Part shown: piece after piece, positions 34,466 through 42,288 of the stretch
Layout: each line of letters begins with the position of its first letter
How positions within the stretch are numbered: the first letter of the stretch is position 1
Assembly (NCBI RefSeq): GCF_000967915.1
Contig: NC_022549.1
Coordinates: 918,366-982,365, forward strand
Direction of reading: 5' to 3'
DNA length: 64,000 bases
From: Paracholeplasma brassicae
GTDB lineage: Bacteria; Bacillota_I; Bacilli_A; Acholeplasmatales; UBA5453
The notes under the pieces: model-generated
Databases searched by the model: none
What the model was told of the DNA's origin: nothing
The model's input: the letters and a program-made list of their open reading frames with translations, nothing else
Position numbers and translations under genes: made by a program

Positions 34466-35032
34466 ATGCCAAGAGTTAAAAACGGAAAAGTGACACGTGC
34501 ACGTCGTAAAAAAATATTAAAATTAGCTAAAGGTTACTTTGGTTCAAAACGCACATTATTCAGAACAGCTAACGAACAAGTTATGCGTTCATTAAACTAT
34601 GCTTATAGAGATAGAAAGCAAAAGAAGAGAAATTTTAGAAAACTATGGATCAGCCGTATTAATGCAGCTGCAAAATTAAACAACTACAAATACTCACTAT
34701 TAATTAGTGGTTTAGCAAAAGCTGGACTTGAAATCAACCGCAAAATGTTAGCTGACTTAGCTGTGACAGACATGGATGCATTCAAAGCATTAATCGAAGT
34801 TGCTAAAAAAGGCAATGCCGGTGAAATGAAAGCTGCTGCAAAAGTGGAAACTAAAAAAGCACCAGCTAAAAAAGTTGAAAAAGAAGTAACTAGAGAAGAA
34901 GTTCAAGCAGACTTAGAAGCTTTAACGGTTGCACAATTGAAAGAAATTGCAAGTCAATTAGAGTTAACTGGTGTCTCTGCTTTAAAGAAAGCGGATTTAA
35001 TCGAAGCTATTTTAGACGCTCAAGCAAAATAA
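34466..35032 (+). CDS. rplT: 50S ribosomal protein L20 with C-terminal SAP/Rho-N-like extension
   Basis: Residues 1-118 are a complete L20 ([26 protein letters not shown] start, [20 protein letters not shown]), which binds 23S rRNA early in assembly and represses its own operon. The protein is 188 residues rather than about 118. After an Ala/Lys/Glu linker (119-145) comes a small helical domain, residues 150-185, [15 protein letters not shown] ... [12 protein letters not shown], with the pattern of SAP or Rho N-terminal nucleic-acid-binding domains. No stop or frameshift separates them. A terminator follows. Confidence 0.95.
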   Translation: MPRVKNGKVTRARRKKILKLAKGYFGSKRTLFRTANEQVMRSLNYAYRDRKQKKRNFRKLWISRINAAAKLNNYKYSLLISGLAKAGLEINRKMLADLAVTDMDAFKALIEVAKKGNAGEMKAAAKVETKKAPAKKVEKEVTREEVQADLEALTVAQLKEIASQLELTGVSALKKADLIEAILDAQAK

Positions 35033-35041
35033 CACTTAAGA

Positions 35042-35067
35042 AGAATGGACATCCCATTCTTTTTTTT
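35042..35067 (+). terminator. Rho-independent terminator of the infC operon
   Basis: AGAATGG-ACATC-CCATTCT followed by eight T. A TATAAT at 35069-35074 for the next gene lies directly in the tail. Confidence 0.92.
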
Positions 35068-35097
35068 GTATAATTTTAATTACTAGTGAGGTGTTTT

Positions 35098-36555
35098 ATG
35101 TCAAGAAGACTTTGGATTGCATTAATTCTATCAATCTTAATAATTATTGGCGTTTTTGTTGCCTCCACGTTACTAACGAATTCAGACGCGGTGGTCTACA
35201 GTTTAGTCAGTAGTATTTTTTTCTTATACGTATCAATCTATTTATTTGGTGGTCTAGCTAAATTGATCATCTTCTTTGTTTACGGATTTTCTTCTGTAAT
35301 CGTTTTGAGGATGACACCACCTGATTACGACGTCATCGTCATTTTTGTTACCACATTGATATTTATGCTAAATCCACTCTCAGGGTTTGAACACTACTTG
35401 ACGGATCGATTAGCAGATAATGAAATTGAACCCATAAGAATCAAAGTTAAGGGGATCTATGAACCTTATTATGCTTATCGCAAAGAAATGAAAAACTATT
35501 ATCATTTACCTCAAACAAGAAAACTTTACGTAAAGCCATGGTATAAAACCTCAAGACAATTGACCTCAATCGCCATCTTTGGAATTATCGTTTTCTTATT
35601 ACTTTACACAACAAACGATATTTTCGACTTAAAGGTGATTCGAATTGAAAACATATTATCCCTTTACGTCATAACAATCTTGTATATCATGTTGATATTT
35701 ATCCATAAAAAAGGATTTACAACGATGTTAAGAGCATTGAGAATTTCGATATTTGTCCCCATGCTTTATTTGGTTTATTCAACCGATGAAGTCACTGGTA
35801 TTATCCAGTTTGGGCTTTTCATAGCAATTATTCTATTTGGTATTACAATGATTGTCTACGAAGTGATTACCTATTATACAAGGGTATCGTATCAATCCTA
35901 TAAGTACGAGGATGCAAACAGACAAGAAAGAGTCTTTGCTAACGCCTTATATGAACCGTTTGTTTATAATGATTCTTATACAGAGATTGCCAATTATGGT
36001 ATCGAAATCTCTTTAAATGAATTTGAAGAACATTTTAAAGAAATACTGATCTACGCAAACCTACATCGTTTTTTTATTACTGCTTACACGCATGACAAAA
36101 AGTACATCCATATTTTTGCAGAGTTTAATAAGAAACAAGAAAAACGACAAGACAAATTTCAATTATTTTTATCGTCACTATTTAAAACCCATGTTGGTTT
36201 GAGACAATTGAGTGACTTGGCAAAAAAATTCTATGAACAACGCTTTTTTCACAACACAGAATACATTGTTGCTCGAGCGTTAGGATTAGCTCATTTGTTA
36301 AATGAACTTGAAATAAAAACCGAAGTGATTGTTAGTTTTGTATTTTACTTTAACCAGAAAAAAGAAGTTAATCAGTTTTCAAGAAAATACCCTTCTTTTC
36401 GATTAAGTGAGATCGAAGAAAAAGGGATGATTGCTGTTCAAACTAATATCAAGTGTATTAATTTTGATTACATCATTGAAAACAACGTAAGAGATGTTTT
36501 ACTAGAAGCTATGGTACATAAGGGCACTTTTGTGCGTATTATGTTGTATTATTAA
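35098..36555 (+). CDS. Large membrane protein of unknown function
   Basis: 485 residues. About eight helices: three or four near the N-terminus (4-25, 30-50, 55-70, 75-92), then after a soluble loop with PYYAYRKEMKNYYHLPQT four more (about 160-260), and a cytoplasmic C-terminal domain of about 220 residues containing VRISYQSYKYE-like and HTEYIVARALGLAHLLNELEI stretches. The ATG at 35098 follows GAGGTG; an in-frame GTG 12 bp upstream is inside that site. No recognised domain. Single-gene unit ahead of galU. Confidence 0.78.
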   Translation: MSRRLWIALILSILIIIGVFVASTLLTNSDAVVYSLVSSIFFLYVSIYLFGGLAKLIIFFVYGFSSVIVLRMTPPDYDVIVIFVTTLIFMLNPLSGFEHYLTDRLADNEIEPIRIKVKGIYEPYYAYRKEMKNYYHLPQTRKLYVKPWYKTSRQLTSIAIFGIIVFLLLYTTNDIFDLKVIRIENILSLYVITILYIMLIFIHKKGFTTMLRALRISIFVPMLYLVYSTDEVTGIIQFGLFIAIILFGITMIVYEVITYYTRVSYQSYKYEDANRQERVFANALYEPFVYNDSYTEIANYGIEISLNEFEEHFKEILIYANLHRFFITAYTHDKKYIHIFAEFNKKQEKRQDKFQLFLSSLFKTHVGLRQLSDLAKKFYEQRFFHNTEYIVARALGLAHLLNELEIKTEVIVSFVFYFNQKKEVNQFSRKYPSFRLSEIEEKGMIAVQTNIKCINFDYIIENNVRDVLLEAMVHKGTFVRIMLYY

Positions 36556-36573
36556 AATAAGAGAAAGAAAGGA

Positions 36574-36596
36574 TGTTACATTAAGATAATGTAACA
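36574..36596 (+). promoter_or_regulatory. Hairpin between ribosome site and start codon of galU
   Basis: Perfect 9-bp stem TGTTACATT-AAGAT-AATGTAACA lies immediately after GAAAGGA (36567-36573). The galU ATG is at 36607, 33 bases after the ribosome site, but about 10 if the hairpin is folded. Confidence 0.7.
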
Positions 36597-36606
36597 AGCG
36601 TATGAA

Positions 36607-37488
36607 ATGATAAAAAAAGCAGTAATACCAGCCGCAGGGTATGGAACTAGATTTTTACCTGCAACAAAAGCATTAGCTAAAGAAATGTTTCCAATTATTG
36701 ATACTCCAACAATTCAATACATCGTTGAAGAAGCCATTGAATCAGGGATTGAAGAAATATTGATTATTGTTTCTGCAAACAAGAATGCTATCATGGATCA
36801 CTTTGATAGAAACTTAGAATTGGAAGGCATTTTAAAAGAAAAGAACAAGCATGTAGAATTAAAAATAATTCAAGACGTATCGAATCTTGCAAATATTCAC
36901 TACATCAGACAAAAAGAACAGCTCGGCCTTGGTCATGCCGTTTTGTGTGCAAAAGCATTCATAGGGAATGAACCTTTTGCACTATTATTGGGCGATGATT
37001 TATACGTCGGCAATGAAAAACCAGTGTTAAAACAATTAATCGATGTGCACAATAAGTACAATGGCAGTATCTTAGGGACACTCTTAGTAAAACCATCAGA
37101 AACATCAAAATATGGTATTTGTGATCCAGTATCTGTGGAAGAACCACGAGTAAGTATGCTAAAAAGTGTCGTGGAAAAACCAAAAACAGAAGACGCACCG
37201 TCACTTTCAGCCATCGGGGGTAGATATATCCTTTCACCAAAGATTTTTAAATACTTAGAAACACAAAACAGAGGTGCGGGTAATGAGATTCAATTAACGG
37301 ATGCAATCAAGCGTATGATGGCTGAGGAAAATGTCTATTCTTACGATATTGACGGCCTTAGATACGACATTGGTTCAAGAATCGGATACATCGAAGCAAC
37401 ACTTGATTTCAGTTTAAAAAGAGATGATTTAAAACAACAAGTTGTTGAATTACTTCAAAAGAAAATTAAAGAAATCGAAAACTTGTAA
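36607..37488 (+). CDS. galU: UTP-glucose-1-phosphate uridylyltransferase
   Basis: Makes UDP-glucose for glycolipids and polysaccharides. 293 residues: nucleotide-binding AVIPAAGYGTRFLPATKALAKEM (residues 5-27), substrate region EQLGLGHAVLCA, metal-binding GDDLY, and VEKP followed by GRYIL. Typical length. Its likely substrate source is the phosphoglucomutase at 27.8 kb. Its ribosome site is separated from the ATG by a hairpin, and a two-codon reading ATG-AAA-TGA starts 5 bp upstream and overlaps the start. Confidence 0.95.
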   Translation: MIKKAVIPAAGYGTRFLPATKALAKEMFPIIDTPTIQYIVEEAIESGIEEILIIVSANKNAIMDHFDRNLELEGILKEKNKHVELKIIQDVSNLANIHYIRQKEQLGLGHAVLCAKAFIGNEPFALLLGDDLYVGNEKPVLKQLIDVHNKYNGSILGTLLVKPSETSKYGICDPVSVEEPRVSMLKSVVEKPKTEDAPSLSAIGGRYILSPKIFKYLETQNRGAGNEIQLTDAIKRMMAEENVYSYDIDGLRYDIGSRIGYIEATLDFSLKRDDLKQQVVELLQKKIKEIENL

Positions 37489-37501
37489 GTGGCTTTATCA
37501 T

Positions 37502-37530
37502 TTGACAGTCTTAACGAGTAGTGATAAAAT
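37502..37530 (+). promoter_or_regulatory. Strong promoter of a small RNA gene
   Basis: TTGACA (37502-37507), 17 bp, TAAAAT (37525-37530), with no open reading frame or ribosome site downstream until after a terminator. Confidence 0.88.
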
Positions 37531-37536
37531 GAAAGT

Positions 37537-37714
37537 GCCTAGAAGGTAAGCTGTGAACCCAACCATCCGAAACGGGAATTGAGTGCATACGGGGTTGAAT
37601 GCCTTTAAATTAAGGAATCACAAAGTATGTAAAGATTTTACCCACTCTACAATATTTTCGTTCAACACAACTTTCTAGGTAAATTCGATATTAAAGCCTC
37701 TTTCGAGGCTTTTT
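37537..37714 (+). ncRNA. 6S-like small RNA (probable ssrS)
   Basis: About 145-180 nt between a consensus promoter and a terminator. It can fold as one long rod: closing stem CCTAGAAGG (37538-37546) with CTTTCTAGG (37671-37679); second helix TGTGAAC (37552-37558) with GTTCA-a-CA (37660-37667); a large open bubble (37559-37580 opposite 37648-37659, containing TACAATATT); then GAGTG (37581-37585)/CACTC (37643-37647), CATAC (37586-37590)/GTATG (37625-37629), with a small competing GTAAA/TTTAC hairpin on the 3' side. This closing stem, bubble and apical arm layout is that of 6S RNA, which binds RNA polymerase. Identity is by structure, not by sequence match. Confidence 0.65.
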
Positions 37715-37716
37715 CT
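37693..37716 (+). terminator. Terminator of the small RNA gene
   Basis: AAAGCCTC-TTTC-GAGGCTTT with T run. Confidence 0.9.
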
Positions 37717-37818
37717 ATGAAAACACTTTTATTTAAAAATAATTGAGAAAAACATTATGATTAAATATATAAGTGTGGTATATTATTAAAGGTATTAAAA
37801 AAGAATAGAGGTAAAAAA

Positions 37819-39510
37819 TTGATTACATTCAAAGAATTAGATTTACAAGAGGATATTCTAAAAGCCTTAGAAAAATTAGGTTTCGAACATCCAACAGACA
37901 TCCAAGCACAGTCCATCCCTGTGATTAAACAAGGAAAAGACATGATTGGTCAAGCTCAAACCGGCACAGGTAAGACATTCTCATTTGCCATTCCTATCAT
38001 CGAAAAAATCGACATCAGTAAACCAAACGTACAAGCATTGATCTTGTGCCCTACAAGAGAGTTATCTCTTCAAGTTTACTCTGAAGTCTTAAAATTAATA
38101 AGATTCTCTAAACAAATTAGAGTAACGGTGATTTATGGCGGACAGTCTATTGACAGACAAATTAAGAGTTTAAGAGAACGTCCACAAATTATCATCGGTA
38201 CACCAGGTCGTATCATCGATCACATGAATAGAAAAACACTCGATTTTTCTAACTTAGAAACGTTAGTAATGGATGAAGCTGACGAAATGCTTAAGATGGG
38301 TTTCCAAGAAGATTTAGAAACCATCTTAAAAGACACACCTGAAACAAGACAATCTGTGTTGTTTTCAGCAACCGTGCCACCATTTATTAAGAATGTGGCA
38401 AGTAAATACCAAAAGAATCCAGTTCACATTAAGGTAGAAGCTAAAACATTAACGGTTGAAAAGATTAAACAAGTTTATTATGAAGTGAAAAAAGAGTATA
38501 AGGATGATTTACTCATTCGCTTACTTGATTTTTATCATTTTAGATCCATCATTATTTTCGCTAATACTAAAAAAGCGGTCGATGACCTTGTGTCTTACTT
38601 GCAAAATTTAGGTTACAATGCGGATGGCTTACATGGGGACTTAAAACAAATTCAAAGAGACCGTGTAATGAATTCATTTAGAAGTAACCAAGTCAACATT
38701 CTAGTTGCAACAGACGTTGCGGCAAGAGGACTTGACATTGACGACGTTGAAGCAATCTTTAACTATGATATTCCGCAAGAATTGGAAGTTTATGTACACA
38801 GAATCGGACGTACAGGTCGTGCGGGTCGTAATGGTTATGCAATTACGTTCTCAAATGCTTGGAACAGAAGACGTGTAAGAGAATTAGAAAACTTCACAAA
38901 ATCACCAATGGAATTAAAAGAAATTCCTTCAATTGATGATATTCATGCGGTTCGTGTTAAAGGCATTTACAATCAAATTGTTGACATGATTAACCAAAAA
39001 CGTACAAATAAGTATGAGATGGTCATTCAAAAGCTTTTAGCCGACGGTTATGACGGGATTGATATCATCAATGCCTTAATGACATTAAACGTTGATGATC
39101 AAAATAAAGAATACCGTGAGATTCCAGCTGAACGTCGTGAACGTAGAGACTATAGTGATCGCAGTTCAAGTTCATTTGATCGCAGAGATCGCGGTCCAAG
39201 AAATAGTGATCGTCCTTCAAGAGGTAATGGTGAGCGTAGAGAGTCACGTGAGGATCGTCCACAACGTGGCGGTAGAAACGATAAAGTACTATTTACGATC
39301 AATATTGGTCAACAAGAACAAATTAGACCAGTTAATTTAATTGATTTATTTAGAAAAGAAGCAGACTTATATGCAACGAATGTCGGCGACATTAAAATTG
39401 CAAAACAAGATTCGACTTTCGAACTAAGTAAGCAATCCACAAACCGTATCTTACTATTAAATGGTAAAACCTACAAAGGTAAAACCATTAAAGTTAAACG
39501 TATCGACTAA
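37819..39510 (+). CDS. DEAD-box RNA helicase with DbpA-type RNA-binding domain
   Basis: ATP-dependent RNA helicase for mRNA turnover or ribosome assembly. 563 residues. Core motifs: AQTGTGKT (Walker A, about 48-55), PTRELS, TPGRI, DEAD (about 156-159), SAT, then in the second domain LVATDVAARGLDI and HRIGRTGRAGR. From about 430 an Arg/Asp/Ser-rich low-complexity linker (RRDRGPRNSDRPS) precedes a C-terminal DbpA-like RRM (about 487-563, KVLFTINIGQQ to KGKTIKVKRID). Similar to CsdA/CshA. TTG start with AGAGG 7 bp upstream. Promoter candidate TTGAGA/TATATA at 37743-37771. Confidence 0.94.
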   Translation: MITFKELDLQEDILKALEKLGFEHPTDIQAQSIPVIKQGKDMIGQAQTGTGKTFSFAIPIIEKIDISKPNVQALILCPTRELSLQVYSEVLKLIRFSKQIRVTVIYGGQSIDRQIKSLRERPQIIIGTPGRIIDHMNRKTLDFSNLETLVMDEADEMLKMGFQEDLETILKDTPETRQSVLFSATVPPFIKNVASKYQKNPVHIKVEAKTLTVEKIKQVYYEVKKEYKDDLLIRLLDFYHFRSIIIFANTKKAVDDLVSYLQNLGYNADGLHGDLKQIQRDRVMNSFRSNQVNILVATDVAARGLDIDDVEAIFNYDIPQELEVYVHRIGRTGRAGRNGYAITFSNAWNRRRVRELENFTKSPMELKEIPSIDDIHAVRVKGIYNQIVDMINQKRTNKYEMVIQKLLADGYDGIDIINALMTLNVDDQNKEYREIPAERRERRDYSDRSSSSFDRRDRGPRNSDRPSRGNGERRESREDRPQRGGRNDKVLFTINIGQQEQIRPVNLIDLFRKEADLYATNVGDIKIAKQDSTFELSKQSTNRILLLNGKTYKGKTIKVKRID

Positions 39511-39514
39511 TTTG

Positions 39515-39544
39515 AAAACCAGAGCAATTTGCTCTGGTTTTTTA
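39515..39544 (+). terminator. Rho-independent terminator after the DEAD-box helicase
   Basis: AAAACCAGAGCA-ATT-TGCTCTGGTTTT and T run. Confidence 0.93.
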
Positions 39545-39587
39545 TTTGATTTCGATTGAGTTTTTATATCGGATTATGCGATTTTTT

Positions 39588-39617
39588 TTGCTATTTGAGG
39601 CGATTCAATGATATAAT
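39588..39617 (+). promoter_or_regulatory. Promoter of the degenerate Fic gene
   Basis: -35 TTGCTA (39588-39593), 18 bp, -10 TATAAT (39612-39617). Confidence 0.65.
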
Positions 39618-39633
39618 TAATGTAGGTGATATT

Positions 39634-40707
39634 ATGTTAGGTAATTATGAAAAACAAATGTATGGGACAAAAGAAATCGATGTCTTTGTGCCCTACACTT
39701 TAAACGGACTATTTATAACGTCTAAGAAAGACAGTAGAATCGATCAATTGGTTCATGAAATTGATGAATTATTACCAATTGAAACCCCACTTAACAAAAC
39801 CTTTTATAAGCTTTTGTTAAGCCAGGAAGTCATTGATTCGTATCGATTGACAGGAAGTAACTATGAATTAGCTGATTTATACGCACCTTCAGGATTTAAC
39901 TTATTCCATAAAGACTTAATGGAGATGTTAGATGTGTATGAGTATGCGCCACAGCATATGAAAAAAATAGGTTACGCAAATCGTTACTTAAAAGACTTGC
40001 ACTATGCAATGTTTCAAAATCATTTCCAATTTTACCCAGGTGAATTTCGTAAGGTTCAATCGTTTGTTGGTCAATCGATTGAAAAAGCAACTTATATACC
40101 CCCTAATCCAAATGATATGATCGGGTTGATGGATGAAATGGAATTGTTTATGTACCGTGATGATGTGAGTGTCTATGTGAGATCTGCGCTGCTTTATTAT
40201 CAAATCGCAACCGCATTACCATTTCTAATCGGTAATTTGGAACTTGCACGACTGACAAGTCAACTTTATTTAATGGAGTTTGATGGAATCAAACACTATA
40301 TTCCATTATCCAGACATTTGACTATAGCGGAAGAAAAAAGGGAAGAAGCCAGACTAACAGGCGATTTAAATGGCTTTATTATCTATTTTCTTGAAGCAAT
40401 AAAGAGCGCTGTTATTGATGCAAAACGCATGATTAAAGGCTATAACGCATTGAAAATCAAACAAGAAAAATTAATAGAAAAATCAGCACACACAATTTAT
40501 CAAAAACGTCGATTGTTAGAAATGTTACACGTGAGCCATCGTGTGGTGTACTTAGAAAATGAACCTTTACAAGAACAGTTTAACGTACTCTCAAAAACAA
40601 TTATTAAGCGGTACAGAGATTTAATGGAACTCGGTATTATTAGTAAAAAATCAACCTACTTTTCAAACCAATATTTTAATAAAGCAATGCTCAAATTATT
40701 TCAATGA
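39634..40707 (+). CDS. Fic-fold protein with degenerate active site and C-terminal helix-turn-helix-like region
   Basis: 357 residues. N-terminal Fic_N-like segment: YTLNGLFITSKKDSRIDQLV, then LLSQEVIDSYRLTGSNYELADL, matching the family's EA-x-x-SS-x-IEG-T layout. Fic core: GEFRKVQSFVGQ, ATYIPPNPNDMIGLMDEM, and LPFLIGNLELAR (195-206) at the site of HPFxDGNGRxxR. The catalytic His is Leu195, the acid is Ile199 and the Gly-Arg is Leu-Glu, so AMPylation is not expected. The inhibitory Glu is also lost (Thr). The C-terminus (about 280-357) looks like a winged helix. The ATG at 39634 follows GTAGGTGAT. A regulatory role is inference. rsmD follows with overlap. Confidence 0.75.
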   Translation: MLGNYEKQMYGTKEIDVFVPYTLNGLFITSKKDSRIDQLVHEIDELLPIETPLNKTFYKLLLSQEVIDSYRLTGSNYELADLYAPSGFNLFHKDLMEMLDVYEYAPQHMKKIGYANRYLKDLHYAMFQNHFQFYPGEFRKVQSFVGQSIEKATYIPPNPNDMIGLMDEMELFMYRDDVSVYVRSALLYYQIATALPFLIGNLELARLTSQLYLMEFDGIKHYIPLSRHLTIAEEKREEARLTGDLNGFIIYFLEAIKSAVIDAKRMIKGYNALKIKQEKLIEKSAHTIYQKRRLLEMLHVSHRVVYLENEPLQEQFNVLSKTIIKRYRDLMELGIISKKSTYFSNQYFNKAMLKLFQ

Positions 40708-41261
40708 AAAACGTTAAGCTTAAAATAATCGCAGGAAAATATAAAAACCGTACGCTGGTGAGTTACTCAGAAGAAACTAGAGAAACCTCAAGTATGGTTA
40801 GAGGAGCTGTCTTCAATATGTTGTTTCAAGTCCAAGGCATTGGACTTGATTTATTTAGTGGTTCTGGCGCTTACGGCTTTGAAGGATTAAGTAGGGGTCT
40901 TTCAAAGGTTTATCTAAATGATCAAGACATGCTAGCGTATCGTTCATTAAGAGAGAACAAGGATTCCTTAAAAGTAGATAATGAGTGCGTGATAACGAAT
41001 CTAGATTATCAAAAAGCAATTGAGTACTATCAAAAAAACGGCATCAGGTTTGATTATATTTTTCTAGACCCACCTTATAAAATGACAAACATTGAACATT
41101 TATTTGACGTTGTTTCTCTAATTGTAAAAAATCAGACAGTGATAGTCATTGAAGTTGAGAAAAAAACTCAATTACCCGAGTCTTATACTCAGTTCAGTTT
41201 ATTAAAAGAAAAAGTACATGGCATCAAGAAAATCGGCGTGTATCAATATCATGAAAAATAA
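40704..41261 (+). CDS. rsmD: 16S rRNA (guanine966-N2)-methyltransferase RsmD
   Basis: Methylates G966 of 16S rRNA in the assembled 30S. 185 residues: IIAGKYKNRTLV at the start, MVRGAVFNML, SAM loop LDLFSGSGAYGFEGLSRG (about 49-66), and catalytic FLDPPY (about 120). All family motifs present. Starts in the last codon of the Fic-like gene (ATGA). Confidence 0.93.
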   Translation: MKNVKLKIIAGKYKNRTLVSYSEETRETSSMVRGAVFNMLFQVQGIGLDLFSGSGAYGFEGLSRGLSKVYLNDQDMLAYRSLRENKDSLKVDNECVITNLDYQKAIEYYQKNGIRFDYIFLDPPYKMTNIEHLFDVVSLIVKNQTVIVIEVEKKTQLPESYTQFSLLKEKVHGIKKIGVYQYHEK

Positions 41262-41646
41262 GACAGTGATTCATTGGGTGATCTCAATTTTGACAATTAC
41301 CTATCTGATATTTTTAGCATCAAGACCAATCAATACCGATTTAATGATAAAGACAAATCTGATTTTAATCCGGTTAAGCCTGGGAATTCTAATCACAATA
41401 GTCGTGATTAATTTGCCATTTCAAGTCGGCATTAAATGGAAAAAATGGATTGATTATTCAACGGTTATCTTTTTAATCATCATGATGATTCTCGGAATAT
41501 TTTTTTCATCTAATCAGTTTTGGCATGTGATAAACTCAAACTTATGTGCATCAAGAAAAACAGGATTTTCGATTAGCTACGGTATATCGGCAGTCATATT
41601 ATGTTTATTAACAATTCGTTTAATAAAAAAGTATATTAAAAAGTAA
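41251..41646 (+). CDS. Small unknown membrane protein overlapping rsmD
   Basis: About 131 residues, four predicted helices (about 9-25, 40-57, 70-88, 108-122). The ATG at 41251 lies 11 bp inside the end of rsmD, with no clear ribosome site, so it would depend on translational coupling. It contains a loop with CASRKTGFS and ends in a Lys-rich tail just before a terminator. I do not recognise it. In some Firmicutes ylbJ-type membrane genes follow rsmD, but there is no convincing similarity. Confidence 0.55.
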   Translation: MKNKTVIHWVISILTITYLIFLASRPINTDLMIKTNLILIRLSLGILITIVVINLPFQVGIKWKKWIDYSTVIFLIIMMILGIFFSSNQFWHVINSNLCASRKTGFSISYGISAVILCLLTIRLIKKYIKK

Positions 41647-41670
41647 AAAACGCACTTAATGTGCGTTTTT
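41645..41670. terminator. Bidirectional terminator between convergent genes
   Basis: AAAAAACGCAC-TTAAT-GTGCGTTTTT. It serves the rsmD operon and the ferredoxin gene. Confidence 0.9.
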
Positions 41671-41683
41671 ACTTTCAGACTGC

Positions 41684-41851
41684 TTAGCGTTCTGCGATTG
41701 CTCCTACAGGGCAAACTTCTTGGCAAGCGCCACAATCGATGCAAATACTTTCGTCAATCACATAGATGTCGCCTTCGCTAATGCAATCAACTGGACATTC
41801 TGCTTGGCATGAGCCACAAGCAATACATGTGTCATTAATCCATCTTGGCAT
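41684..41851 (-). CDS. 2[4Fe-4S] ferredoxin
   Basis: 55-residue clostridial-type ferredoxin: MPRWINDTCIACGSCQAECP, then VDCISEGDIYVIDE and CIDCGACQEVCPVGAIAER. Two full C-x2-C-x2-C-x3-C-P motifs (Cys9/12/15/19 plus Cys23 region and Cys37/40/43/47). Low-potential electron carrier, for example with pyruvate:ferredoxin oxidoreductase in fermentation. Ribosome site AAGGAGTGA precedes the ATG at 41851, and TTTACA/TAAAAT with 17 bp spacing lies upstream. Confidence 0.95.
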   Translation of the reverse strand: MPRWINDTCIACGSCQAECPVDCISEGDIYVIDESICIDCGACQEVCPVGAIAER

Positions 41852-41936
41852 AATTATCACTCCTTACTATTATTTTAAACGATGTCAAGCAAAATGTAAA
41901 TAGAAAATATCCTTTAAGGTATTTATCTCGATATTG

Positions 41937-41965
41937 TTGCATTTAAAAGATAGATTTAGTAAAAT
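41937..41965 (+). promoter_or_regulatory. Promoter of the YneF-like gene
   Basis: -35 TTGCAT (41937-41942), 17 bp, -10 TAAAAT (41960-41965). Confidence 0.65.
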
Positions 41966-41995
41966 AGATATGGCTATTAAAGGAGTGTGACTAAT

Positions 41996-42217
41996 ATGGA
42001 TATTAAACTATGGCAAGCAATTATTTACATCGTTCTAGCATTAATTATTGGTGCGGCTGCGGGATTCTTTATCGCAAGAGCATGGTTCAAGAATTATTTG
42101 AAGAAAAATCCACCTGTAAACGAGCGTATGATTCGTGAAATGATGAGACAAATGGGTAGAACACCTTCTGAAAAACAAGTAAGACAAGTAATGAGTTCGA
42201 TGAATCAAGTAAAATAA
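41996..42217 (+). CDS. YneF-family (UPF0154) small membrane protein
   Basis: 73 residues: one N-terminal membrane helix (about 8-27, IYIVLALIIGAAAGFFIAR) and the conserved cytosolic tail LKKNPPVNERMIREMMRQMGRTPSEKQVRQVM. This is the UPF0154 pattern found in Firmicutes and Mollicutes. Function unknown. The ATG at 41996 is placed 10 bp after AGGAG; an in-frame GTG at 41987 is too close. Confidence 0.9.
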   Translation: MDIKLWQAIIYIVLALIIGAAAGFFIARAWFKNYLKKNPPVNERMIREMMRQMGRTPSEKQVRQVMSSMNQVK

Positions 42218-42238
42218 GGTGCTACGCACCTTTTTATT
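42215..42238 (+). terminator. Terminator after the YneF-like gene
   Basis: AAGGTGC-TAC-GCACCTT with T-rich tail overlapping the stop codon region. Confidence 0.85.
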
Positions 42239-42288
42239 TTACCTGACGTATAAATGTGATAAAATAGTTTAGAAGGTAGGTAGATGAT

